Shown here in pieces: positions 52,939-60,306 of a stretch of DNA of 64,000 nucleotides. The position numbers and the translations under genes were made by a program. A model generated the notes under the pieces. The model ran no database searches, was not told the DNA's origin, and was given only the letters and a program-made list of their open reading frames with translations. Origin of the DNA: a virus. Positions within the stretch are counted from its first letter, which is position 1, and each line of letters begins with the position of its first letter. The stretch spans positions 157,359 to 221,358 of the IMG/VR virus record IMGVR_UViG_3300036770_008729; one strand, given 5' to 3'.

Positions 52939-53361
52939 ATGAAAAAGTTTATTTTTTTACTGTTTTTTACATTTTTGACCTTATTTAGTAAGGCTCAAAC
53001 AGATTTTAGCTTCTCACCGATGAACTATGGTCAGTTTCTTTTTAGTAATCAAGCTTATTGTGGCAAAGGAAGTCTTTATTGTATTGTAACAAAAAGTCCA
53101 TCTGTTAACGGATATGGATATTACTGTTATCAAATTTATTTTGCAACTAATTCATATTTTGCGAATTGTAATTCAGCAAGAACTTATGTTCCCAATATAG
53201 AAGTGATGTATTTAGAAGGAAAATACTGGTATTATCCTCTGAACTTTCAGAAGTTTTGGGTAACATGTGGACCAACAACACTGGTTTATACTCTTTTTCA
53301 TTCAAATCCAAATCTTTTTATAAGAATTAAAACAGGTCCAGTCGAACCAACAATTTATTAA
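52939..53361 (+). CDS. Secreted protein of unknown function
   Basis: 140 residues. A Sec signal peptide (KKFIFLLFFTFLTLFSKAQ) of the type common in Bacteroidota is followed by an aromatic- and Cys-rich mature part (about five Cys: YCGKGSLYC, YYC, NC, VTCG), likely disulfide-bonded in the periplasm. No family is recognised. Candidate for superinfection exclusion or receptor masking. It is 2 nt upstream of the membrane protein at 53364. Confidence 0.6.
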   Translation: MKKFIFLLFFTFLTLFSKAQTDFSFSPMNYGQFLFSNQAYCGKGSLYCIVTKSPSVNGYGYYCYQIYFATNSYFANCNSARTYVPNIEVMYLEGKYWYYPLNFQKFWVTCGPTTLVYTLFHSNPNLFIRIKTGPVEPTIY

Positions 53362-53363
53362 TT

Positions 53364-53759
53364 ATGCCACAGCAAGATCCAAAAGACAATGAAATAGTAA
53401 TAGGTAACGGTCAAAATCAAAAAGTTTTTGGCCCGAACACTGTTATACAAGTTAATCTTAAAACTTTATTAATAGTTTTAGGTTTGTTACTAAGTGGACT
53501 TACTACAGCATGGGTAAACATAACTAACAAAATCGAAAAATCTAATGAAAAAACTCAACAACAGATTGAAAAAATATCTGATAAACTAGAGACAATAAGA
53601 GACCAAGATTTGAAACAACTTAGAAGTGATGTTGATAGAATGATTGGAACATCAAACAATGTTATACAAAGAAGTCAACAGGAATTCAGAGAATCAGGAA
53701 ATGTTTCAGACCATCCAACCACACAAGTCAAAAATAATAAACCTGAACTTCCTAGATAA
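53364..53759 (+). CDS. Single-pass membrane coiled-coil protein
   Basis: 131 residues. Hydrophilic N-terminus, one membrane helix (LLIVLGLLLSGLTTAWV, about 35-51), then a coiled coil (about 55-95) and a polar tail. The layout, and the secreted protein just upstream, would suit an envelope complex; a holin- or spanin-like role is possible but not shown. It converges on 53752. Confidence 0.55.
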   Translation: MPQQDPKDNEIVIGNGQNQKVFGPNTVIQVNLKTLLIVLGLLLSGLTTAWVNITNKIEKSNEKTQQQIEKISDKLETIRDQDLKQLRSDVDRMIGTSNNVIQRSQQEFRESGNVSDHPTTQVKNNKPELPR

Positions 53760-54024
53760 TTTCTTCTGCCAGTGAAGAATAGAGTGGTGTTCTTTTAAGA
53801 ATCTCTCGAATAATTTCCTTATCCATTTTAGTTATAGCAATTTGAAAAATTTGCTCATCGATATTCTTCGTAAGAATCTTACCATTACAAATTTCTCTAA
53901 CATCTAAGGATGATAATGGAAATTCTACTTTAGATGTATCGGTCATATAAACTATACGACCCATTTTAACTACTTGAGAGAACTGAGCTTCAGTAAGCAA
54001 AATTCTTATTTCTTTATTTTCCAT
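53752..54024 (-). CDS. Hypothetical small protein
   Basis: 90 residues, alpha/beta (EIRILLTEAQFSQVVKMGRI). No recognised family. It overlaps the upstream Cys-rich gene by 11 nt and is the last of three close minus-strand genes. Confidence 0.55.
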   Translation of the reverse strand: MENKEIRILLTEAQFSQVVKMGRIVYMTDTSKVEFPLSSLDVREICNGKILTKNIDEQIFQIAITKMDKEIIREILKRTPLYSSLAEEII

Positions 54025-54223
54025 CCGTTTTAATTAAATTTTGTCCTTTACAGGTATTTCTACTATCTATTTTATTTTTATATCCCCATACATCAGAAGT
54101 TACCATATGACAAGCGTGTTTTTCAACACCGATGGTTTTCATTTTATCAACATAACTTCTAAAGTTTACAGAATGTCTATTGTTATTAATCCAAGGACAT
54201 TCTCTACAGGGTATTTTACACAT
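54014..54223 (-). CDS. Small Cys-rich protein (DUF6283-like)
   Basis: 69 residues. MCKIPCRECPWINNNRHSVN, then HACHMVTSD and NTCKGQNL, a pattern like the small DUF6283 group (C-x2-C-P-W ... C-H ... C-x-G). Likely binds one metal ion. Function unknown. Confidence 0.55.
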   Translation of the reverse strand: MCKIPCRECPWINNNRHSVNFRSYVDKMKTIGVEKHACHMVTSDVWGYKNKIDSRNTCKGQNLIKTDGK

Positions 54224-54228
54224 AAGAA

Positions 54229-54759
54229 TTATAATAAGTAGTAAGTAAATCCTTTACTTGAAGTATCACCATAATCTTTATAATCGATACTTTCGCCATT
54301 ATATTTAATGTCAGTTATTAATTCAGACATACCATCTAACAATTCAACAATTTTAATTGATAATAAATCGGAATTGAATTCTTCTTCTAAATCTAATTGA
54401 TAATTCCAGAAAAGACCTTTTTGGTAATCTTCTATTAATAAATAATTACCATCATTATATTCATAAGACACTTCAACTTCTGGAAAATCGTAATCTTCTG
54501 GTGATTTCCAAATAACTTCACCTGACTCATCAAATACTTCAATGTAAAGATGTTCTCCGTGATTTTTACCATTATAAAGACCCATAATCTGATCATTGCT
54601 AGAAAAATAATCCTCAACTCCTAAGATACCACAGATTTCATCGTATTCCATACTGCCGGATTCAACATCAGCATCTGAAAACTTCTCTCTTTGTTCTTCT
54701 GTTAATCGGAAAATGAAACTATCTCCTCCTCTTCCTGAAACTTCAATTTTATACTTCAT
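54229..54759 (-). CDS. Hypothetical acidic protein
   Basis: 176 residues, very acidic and beta-rich in the first half (KIEVSGRGGDSFIFRLTEEQ). No recognised family. First gene of the minus-strand trio 54759 to 53752, 5 nt before the next gene. Confidence 0.55.
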   Translation of the reverse strand: MKYKIEVSGRGGDSFIFRLTEEQREKFSDADVESGSMEYDEICGILGVEDYFSSNDQIMGLYNGKNHGEHLYIEVFDESGEVIWKSPEDYDFPEVEVSYEYNDGNYLLIEDYQKGLFWNYQLDLEEEFNSDLLSIKIVELLDGMSELITDIKYNGESIDYKDYGDTSSKGFTYYLL

Positions 54760-54881
54760 ATAACATTATATGGATAAAGATTTCGGTGGTTTAAGTATAA
54801 AAATGAAAAAAAATCTACTTTTTTTTCTGTTTTTACAAAACTTTTTAAAACTTAAGCCCTGCTTGTCTGTATAACATTCAT

Positions 54882-54895
54882 ACGGGTTTCCCGTA
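54882..54895 (+). promoter_or_regulatory. Short GC hairpin in the HU leader
   Basis: ACGGG and CCCGT around TTT, 23 nt before the HU ATG, in an otherwise AT-rich 158-nt gap. No T-run follows, so it is not a normal terminator; it may be a regulatory or mRNA-stabilising hairpin. Confidence 0.4.
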
Positions 54896-54917
54896 ACAAA
54901 AAAATAAAAATTCGGAA

Positions 54918-55190
54918 ATGAATAAAGCAGATTTAGTAAATGAAATCGCTAAAGAAACCGGACTTACTAAAACTAAGTCAAGCGAAGTTGTTGATACAAT
55001 TGTTGAAACAATCTCTAACTCCCTTAAAAAAGGTGAGAAAGTAACGCTTGTAGGTTTTGGAACTTTTACAACTTCTAAGAGAAGTGCTCGTAAAGGTCGT
55101 AATCCTAAAACCGGTGCAGAAATTAACATTCCTGGTAAAACAGTTGCTCGCTTCAAAGCTGGCTCTGAACTTACTAAGACAGTTAACTAA
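54918..55190 (+). CDS. hup: HU-family DNA-binding protein
   Basis: 90 residues, complete: MNKADLVNEIAKETGLTKTK, the VTLVGFGTFTTSKRSARKGR strand/arm start, the RNPKTGAEI DNA-binding arm and the PGKTVARFKAG end. HU bends and wraps DNA and aids replication and packaging. The sequence is very close to the general bacterial type, so it may be a recent gain from a host. It is monocistronic with its own terminator. Confidence 0.95.
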   Translation: MNKADLVNEIAKETGLTKTKSSEVVDTIVETISNSLKKGEKVTLVGFGTFTTSKRSARKGRNPKTGAEINIPGKTVARFKAGSELTKTVN

Positions 55191-55205
55191 TTATCTTAGC
55201 AGATT

Positions 55206-55235
55206 AAAAAATCCTCACTTTTGTGGGGATTTTTT
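55206..55235 (+). terminator. Terminator after HU
   Basis: A 12-bp stem with one wobble (AAAAATCCTCAC / GTGGGGATTTTT), a TTTT loop and a T-run. Confidence 0.85.
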
Positions 55236-55254
55236 ATTTCAAATATATTTTAAA

Positions 55255-55263
55255 TAATATATA
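55255..55263 (+). promoter_or_regulatory. Late-promoter-like TAATATATA element
   Basis: An exact match ending 4 nt before the ATG at 55268. Confidence 0.5.
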
Positions 55264-55267
55264 TTTT

Positions 55268-55558
55268 ATGACAATTAAAGATAGAATAATAAGGATATTA
55301 GAAGAACAGAGTATGACTTATCAACAATTGATTGATGAACTAAATTCAAATGATTTTAATCAAAAATTAACAGAAAAGGATTTAGACACCGCTATCGAAA
55401 AATTGAATAATACCATACTTGAAAAAGTATCTAAATGTCTTAGAATTCCACTTTATAGTTTTCATAAAAACCCAGATGAAACAGAATCTCTTATTGAGAA
55501 AAAATTCTACGATCAAAATATCTGGAAATACGATGAAAACAAAAACAAAAAAGAATAA
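55268..55558 (+). CDS. Small helical protein
   Basis: 96 residues from the ATG at 55268, chosen because of the promoter-like element 4 nt upstream; an upstream ATG at 55223 lies in the HU terminator. The first half (KDRIIRILEEQSMTYQQLID) looks like a small winged-helix or HTH. No family is recognised. It converges on 55559 with no gap. Confidence 0.55.
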   Translation: MTIKDRIIRILEEQSMTYQQLIDELNSNDFNQKLTEKDLDTAIEKLNNTILEKVSKCLRIPLYSFHKNPDETESLIEKKFYDQNIWKYDENKNKKE

Positions 55559-55762
55559 CTATTTGTTATAATTGTCTAAAAAGTTCTTTTCGTGTTGTGA
55601 TAAAGATTCAATACCACTTTGATTAATCTTTTCTAAAATCTTATTTAACTTGTTTTCTCTGAATGATCTTCTGTCATTAAACTCATCATCAGTCAAAGGC
55701 CTCTGGTGTTTGACTTCAATTTCTTTCTTACCAAACCTTCTAAGCCAATCTAAAAATTTCAT
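55559..55762 (-). CDS. DUF6576-like small protein
   Basis: 67 residues. The C-terminal [31 protein letters not shown] matches the DUF6576-type tail found at the end of Bacteroidota rhomboid proteins (ILDKIS-x-x-G-x-x-SL-x-x-EK-x-FL). Here it stands alone without the protease. Function unknown. It overlaps the PaaA gene by 4 nt. Confidence 0.6.
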   Translation of the reverse strand: MKFLDWLRRFGKKEIEVKHQRPLTDDEFNDRRSFRENKLNKILEKINQSGIESLSQHEKNFLDNYNK

Positions 55763-56679
55763 AACTCTTTGTTTTTCTTAGCAAACTCAGCAGCTGCCTC
55801 TCTTACCCAAGCACCATCCTCGTGAGCTTTTACTCTCATTTTAAGTCTATCTCTATTCATTGGACCATTTCCACTTACTACCTTATCAAATTCATCCCAA
55901 TCTGGTTCAGTGAAATTCCAATTTCCAGTTGATTCATCAAACTTTAAGTTTTCATCTGGTATAGTTAATCCTAAATAATCAGCCTGTGGTTTAGTTTGAT
56001 TTACAAACTTTTGTCTTAACTGATCATTCGTTTCTCTTTTGATTCTCCACTTAATCGCGTTCTCTGAATTATGAGACCTACTATCCGGTGGTCCAAACAT
56101 CATTAAAGTTGGATACCACCATCTGTTTAAGGCATCTTGTGCCATTTCTTTTTGTTCAGATGACCCGAATGATAACTTGGTCATAATTTCATAACCCTGC
56201 CTTTGATGAAAACTTTCTTCTTTACATATCCTAACCATTGCTCTAGCATAAGGACCATAAGAAGCTCTCTGTAACATTACTTGATTCATTATAGCAGCAC
56301 CATCAACTAACCAACCGATAGCTCCCATATCAGCCCAAGTCAAAGTAGGATAGTTAAATATAGAAGAATATTTTGCTTTTCCACAATGTAAAGCATCTAA
56401 TAATTCCTCTCTTGAAACTCCTAATGTTTCTGCAGCTGTATAGAGGTAAAGACCGTGACCACCTTCGTCTTGAACTTTTGCTAAGAGTATTAGTTTGGCT
56501 CTAAGTGAAGGAGCTCTTGTAATCCAATTTGCTTCAGGTAATTGACCAATAATTTCAGAGTGAGCGTGTTGAGAAATCTGACGAATAAGATGCTTTCTGT
56601 AATCCTCCGGCATCCAGTCTTTAGGTTCGATGTATTGATTTTGTTCTAATTTAGAATCAAATTTTGGTTGATGTTCCAT
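55759..56679 (-). CDS. paaA: Phenylacetyl-CoA epoxidase subunit A (PaaA)
   Basis: 306 residues, essentially full length. Diiron ligands are in [16 protein letters not shown] and [14 protein letters not shown]; the family start ([20 protein letters not shown]) and [17 protein letters not shown] are conserved. In bacteria PaaA, with PaaB, C and E, epoxidises the ring of phenylacetyl-CoA with O2. Here it is alone: no paaB/C/D/E is in the window, so it may join host subunits. Overlaps with both neighbours show it sits in a phage operon. Confidence 0.9.
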   Translation of the reverse strand: MEHQPKFDSKLEQNQYIEPKDWMPEDYRKHLIRQISQHAHSEIIGQLPEANWITRAPSLRAKLILLAKVQDEGGHGLYLYTAAETLGVSREELLDALHCGKAKYSSIFNYPTLTWADMGAIGWLVDGAAIMNQVMLQRASYGPYARAMVRICKEESFHQRQGYEIMTKLSFGSSEQKEMAQDALNRWWYPTLMMFGPPDSRSHNSENAIKWRIKRETNDQLRQKFVNQTKPQADYLGLTIPDENLKFDESTGNWNFTEPDWDEFDKVVSGNGPMNRDRLKMRVKAHEDGAWVREAAAEFAKKNKEL

Positions 56680-56866
56680 TATCAGTATCTATTTTTTTAT
56701 TATACTCCCATGGACAATGTCTGCAATAATTCTTACAACATCTAACTCTAATCATTTGTAAATACTCTTTTGTCCAAACTCTAAGTTTAACACCATCAAC
56801 TTCTTCCCAATAGAAATCAACACCTTCAATAAGGTCTTCTATGTGAAATCGTTTGTTTTCGCACAT
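56657..56866 (-). CDS. DUF5522-like small Cys-rich protein
   Basis: 69 residues. [20 protein letters not shown] ... [14 protein letters not shown] matches the DUF5522 pattern (a short strand pair followed by CC-x3-C-x-x-CP-[YW]). Likely metal-binding; function unknown. It overlaps paaA by 23 nt and lies 3 nt after the HAD gene, so all belong to one unit. Confidence 0.7.
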   Translation of the reverse strand: MCENKRFHIEDLIEGVDFYWEEVDGVKLRVWTKEYLQMIRVRCCKNYCRHCPWEYNKKIDTDNGTSTKI

Positions 56867-56869
56867 AAA

Positions 56870-57550
56870 TTATTTACTTTTTCTAAAAGATTCGAAGTTT
56901 TTAACCCATTTTTTAGATTCTGTTGTAGACATTGATTTAACTATACCTTCAAGCTCTAACAAAGTCTTTTTATAATCAGTGTGTAAGATTGCAGTTCCAC
57001 CAGCCGATGTAAACTTCTCAACATATTTAGGTCTATCATCAATTAATATGTCTGTTTTACCTTCAGCAGCTTTACCTTTATCAACTGTTATAATTACTTG
57101 GTCAACCATTCCTTCAAAATGTTCTTTTACCCAATCTTTCTTTTCAATAACAGATGGATTATTCAAATCATTTTCATCACCAACAGGCGCTGATAATATA
57201 TTAGGTAATTTGCCAGTCAATTCCGCAGCCTTAGCAACCATTTCTTTTGCACCAGGCATTAGTGGTAAGTTTCTATAGAAACCAGGTTTTGCAGCTATAC
57301 TAAAGACTTTAGAAGTATATTTATTGAAAGACTTTTTAAGCTCTTTAACTGGACTATTTGGATCTTTTTCTAATTCTGCCTTGAATTTAGTTTTGATATC
57401 ATCATCAACTAATCCTTTGTAGTCTTGAAACTTGGTTTCAATTAGATTGTCTAAATCGGCTCTTAGTTGTATTATCTCTGGATTTTTTTTAAGACCACCA
57501 TCCATATCGGCTAAAACGCCATCTAAGTCAAAAAATATTCTTGTTTCCAT
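56870..57550 (-). CDS. HAD 5'(3')-nucleotidase-like protein
   Basis: 226 residues. Motif I RIFFDLDGVLADMDGG, substrate loop PLMPGAKEMVAKAAE, motif II NILSAPVGDE, late motif DILIDDRPKYVEKFTSAGG. It resembles NT5C-type deoxynucleotidases. The last residues (KKWVKNFESFRKSK) look like the shared N-terminal tag, but placed at the C-terminus. Start overlaps the stop of the 2H gene by 1 nt. Confidence 0.75.
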   Translation of the reverse strand: METRIFFDLDGVLADMDGGLKKNPEIIQLRADLDNLIETKFQDYKGLVDDDIKTKFKAELEKDPNSPVKELKKSFNKYTSKVFSIAAKPGFYRNLPLMPGAKEMVAKAAELTGKLPNILSAPVGDENDLNNPSVIEKKDWVKEHFEGMVDQVIITVDKGKAAEGKTDILIDDRPKYVEKFTSAGGTAILHTDYKKTLLELEGIVKSMSTTESKKWVKNFESFRKSK

Positions 57551-58050
57551 TATTTAAAATCTTCTTTTTTAATATCACCAATTGAGCCAAATGAATCAGC
57601 AAATCCAGGTGTTTTTTTATTCTCCACATTATTTGCAATAGTTATATGAAAATATCTTTCTGACTCAGGATTAGTTAAACCAAGTTGTTCATAGATTGAA
57701 TCTACAAAAGATTTTATCTCTTCTTGATTTTGAACCGCAACTACAAAACTTTTCTTTCCTTTTTCTGGTCTTTCCGCAAAGGTTGTTTGGCCTAATACAA
57801 TTTTAGGCATTTCCATTTTTGGAAGTCCTTCTTTAAGTTTATCTTTATTTTGTTTACAGTTAGCTATAGAAGTTAAGGTTATATGCAACTTATCTTCAGC
57901 TAAAGGAAAATAAGACTTAGCTTCTTCATTTCCCTCATAAATATTTTTAATTTCGGATTTAGTTGTGTTATCTAACTTTAGAAGAAGAGCCGCCTCAAAA
58001 ACTATACAATTATCACCTGTAAAATCTTCATATAATTTTAAATATTTCAT
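57550..58050 (-). CDS. Tagged 2H phosphoesterase
   Basis: 166 residues. The shared tag MKYLKLYEDFTGDN is followed by a 2H phosphoesterase core with both catalytic motifs, KLHITLTSI (about residue 57) and YFHITIANNVE (about 140). 2H enzymes hydrolyse cyclic or 2',3'-cyclic nucleotides; the T4 anti-CBASS protein Acb1 has this fold. I infer a head-packaged enzyme that could destroy defence signals at once on infection, though RNA end processing is also possible. Promoter-like element 18 nt upstream. Confidence 0.75.
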   Translation of the reverse strand: MKYLKLYEDFTGDNCIVFEAALLLKLDNTTKSEIKNIYEGNEEAKSYFPLAEDKLHITLTSIANCKQNKDKLKEGLPKMEMPKIVLGQTTFAERPEKGKKSFVVAVQNQEEIKSFVDSIYEQLGLTNPESERYFHITIANNVENKKTPGFADSFGSIGDIKKEDFK

Positions 58051-58068
58051 AATATAAATTGTTTTTTG

Positions 58069-58077
58069 TATATATTA
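58069..58077 (-). promoter_or_regulatory. Late-promoter-like TAATATATA element
   Basis: An exact minus-strand match, 18 nt before the ATG at 58050. Confidence 0.4.
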
Positions 58078-58085
58078 AAAAAACA

Positions 58086-58688
58086 CTACAATTTTATAAA
58101 ATCTAATTCTTTAAGTGAAAACGTAATAAACATTATAGAAAACAATATTCCAATCAAATTAAAAGAAACTAAATAAAAGACTAAAAGCAAAACACTAAAT
58201 AAAAGAGAAATCCATGCACTTATTGTAATTGATTTTTGTCTATCTCCTGTTTTTAATACTAAAATACTTCTCAATATACGACCACCATCTAAAGGAAAGA
58301 TTGGAATTAAATTGAATATAAAAAGAAATAGATTGACTAAATACATGCTGTAAAAAAACTGACAAGGAAAAAATGCGTAGGCAAATAGTGATAGTGATAT
58401 TAAGACTAAATTGACCCAAGGTCCAGCACCAACTATTAGTATCATATCTCTTTCTCTGATAGAATCTATATTCATATTGGCTTGACCAGCGAATAATCCA
58501 ACTTCTATACCAGTGACACTATATCCTTTTTTTTGAGCCACCCAAGCGTGACCAATTTCATGGAGTAGAATTGAAATAAAGATTGAGACTACAAAGACTG
58601 GTGATAGCCAAAAGAAAAGCAGTAAAAACCATAAGCTAAGATTAACAGGAACACCCCTGAAGTTGAAAATTTTGATTTGTGTTTTCAT
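58086..58688 (-). CDS. M50 (site-2-protease-like) membrane metalloprotease
   Basis: 200 residues with about five membrane segments. Zinc motif ILLHEIGHAWVAQKKG (HExxH) in the second helix and the M50 signature FNLIPIFPLDGGRILRS (N-x-x-P-x-x-P-L-D-G-G). Such proteases cut membrane-bound regulators. The compact form without PDZ or CBS domains resembles the SpoIVFB/YdiL-like group. A phage copy is unusual; target unknown. Next to the tyrosinase gene. Confidence 0.85.
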   Translation of the reverse strand: MKTQIKIFNFRGVPVNLSLWFLLLFFWLSPVFVVSIFISILLHEIGHAWVAQKKGYSVTGIEVGLFAGQANMNIDSIRERDMILIVGAGPWVNLVLISLSLFAYAFFPCQFFYSMYLVNLFLFIFNLIPIFPLDGGRILRSILVLKTGDRQKSITISAWISLLFSVLLLVFYLVSFNLIGILFSIMFITFSLKELDFIKL

Positions 58689-58709
58689 TTAATATATTTT
58701 TTATAAAGA

Positions 58710-58747
58710 TAAAAAAACCCTATGAATTATCAAAGGGTCTTTTTTTT
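58710..58747 (-). terminator. Terminator after the tyrosinase gene
   Basis: ACCCT / AGGGT stem with an AT-rich extension, A-run and T-run on either side. On the minus strand it lies directly after the tyrosinase stop. Confidence 0.75.
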
Positions 58748-58748
58748 A

Positions 58749-60218
58749 TTATTTTATTATTGATACTTTATCTATTGTTAAATCCCCAGTATGTTTACCG
58801 TTATCTTTGTAAATGGTAATGTTATATTCAGCAGACGCTGGAACCTCATACTCAAAAGTAAACTCTGGTCTTCCATTTTTATTTAACTTCCTACAACATC
58901 CCTTCTCACAAGACTTACCAGACATTTTATGGTCTGCTCCAAAGAAGTTCATAAATCCAGCGAATGTGGAATTTGTAGGGTTACAAACACCATTCTCGTT
59001 TACATAAACCTCATAAACACCTTTTGGAACTTTTGTAAAACTAACAACAACTTCTAACTTTACCTTTTTGGTTGAAGTTAGGTTGATTTGAGTTAAGCCA
59101 AGAACTTTGATACCGGTGGTTATCTTACCACTTACTTTAGTTCCAGGTGTTGATTGTGCAAATAACTTCGGTTCTACCTCATCCATCAATCTAACTTCTT
59201 TTATTTTAACAGGAGTGTCATCAAAATCATAATCCATAGTGTAGATAATATCCAATGCCTCTTCTAAAGAATAAACTACTTTCTCACCATTCTCATTGAA
59301 GAAAACATAAGGCCACTCTACTTCTTCTAACTGTTCTATTGTAACAGGTTGACCATTATTAGAATTGTGCCATTGTTGCCAAATACGGTCTATATTAGAA
59401 TGATGTGTCCAAAAGATAGGATCGAAAGCAGCAGTTGGAACCCAACCCATAAGTCCAGTATTTGTGGTAGTTCCAGTAATTGAATTATTAAACTGTAAAG
59501 TTCCTGTTGTATCATTACCAGCACCAATGTAATCATGCATTGCACCGTGAGGAGCATTATTTATGTTAAGACAAAACATTTTATAATCAGTATAACTCAT
59601 TATTTTTGTTAAGTCTAAAGATCTACTAATTTCACCAGATACCGGCCATCCATCATTCAAACTATCATATCTAGCTTCTTCAAAAAGTGAAGAGTGTTTA
59701 TCTCTAAATAAATCTGGAATACATCTATCTCTATCATTATTATTTGTATAAGCCCAATAAGGAAGTGCAAAATCATTATATCCTGATAATTTTCTAACTA
59801 TTTTTTCAAAGTGCCAGATATAAAGACGGTGCCAAACTAAAAAGTGTAATTTTTCTTTACCTGATGGAGTGTGAGTACAATTATCCCAACCATCCATTTT
59901 ATCACCTACATTGTGATAAGCACCACACCATCGATTGTTTTTAATTGTATCAGGAACCCAGTGAATGGCACCTTGATAATACCAACTCAGGGGATCTTTA
60001 CAATCTTTTTTTCTCATAATATCTAAAGCTTTGTTTAAGGCTAAAAGGTCGTTAATGGCTTCAGGTGAATTTGCATTTTTTCTTGTAAATCTTTGTTGTT
60101 CTGTTTGTTTCTCGTTATTACTACAAGAAAAAAGAAACATACTAAAAACGATTAAGAAAAAGATAATAAGACCAATAAATAACTTTTTAAGGTCTTTGTA
60201 AGTAGTGAATCGATTCAT
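58749..60218 (-). CDS. Tyrosinase / polyphenol oxidase lipoprotein
   Basis: 489 residues. Lipoprotein signal FFLIVFSMFLFSCSNNEK. Type-3 copper sites: KLHFLVWHRLYIWHFEKIV (CuA; a further His in CTHTP or AYHNV) and NNAPHGAMHDYI with DPIFWTHHSNIDRIWQQWHN (CuB). The C-terminal part (about 350-489) resembles the DWL/KFDV domains of plant-type polyphenol oxidases. It oxidises phenols to quinones with O2. The lipobox places it in the host envelope. It has its own terminator. Very rare in phages as far as I know. Confidence 0.9.
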   Translation of the reverse strand: MNRFTTYKDLKKLFIGLIIFFLIVFSMFLFSCSNNEKQTEQQRFTRKNANSPEAINDLLALNKALDIMRKKDCKDPLSWYYQGAIHWVPDTIKNNRWCGAYHNVGDKMDGWDNCTHTPSGKEKLHFLVWHRLYIWHFEKIVRKLSGYNDFALPYWAYTNNNDRDRCIPDLFRDKHSSLFEEARYDSLNDGWPVSGEISRSLDLTKIMSYTDYKMFCLNINNAPHGAMHDYIGAGNDTTGTLQFNNSITGTTTNTGLMGWVPTAAFDPIFWTHHSNIDRIWQQWHNSNNGQPVTIEQLEEVEWPYVFFNENGEKVVYSLEEALDIIYTMDYDFDDTPVKIKEVRLMDEVEPKLFAQSTPGTKVSGKITTGIKVLGLTQINLTSTKKVKLEVVVSFTKVPKGVYEVYVNENGVCNPTNSTFAGFMNFFGADHKMSGKSCEKGCCRKLNKNGRPEFTFEYEVPASAEYNITIYKDNGKHTGDLTIDKVSIIK

Positions 60219-60290
60219 TAATTTATTTTTTATTTTTTATATAAAAATAAAAACTTTTGTTTTCAAGATAGAAAATTGGCAAAATAGATT

Positions 60291-60299
60291 TAATATATA
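60291..60299 (+). promoter_or_regulatory. Late-promoter-like TAATATATA element
   Basis: An exact match, 7 nt before the ATG at 60307. Confidence 0.45.
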
Positions 60300-60306
60300 A
60301 TGAACT

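Noticed and set aside
54803-54874. A 23-codon frame starting MKKNLLFFLFLQNFLK upstream of HU
   Set aside because: It is short, Phe/Leu-rich by AT-rich base composition, has no coupling to HU and no promoter-like element close by. A leader peptide is possible but not supported.
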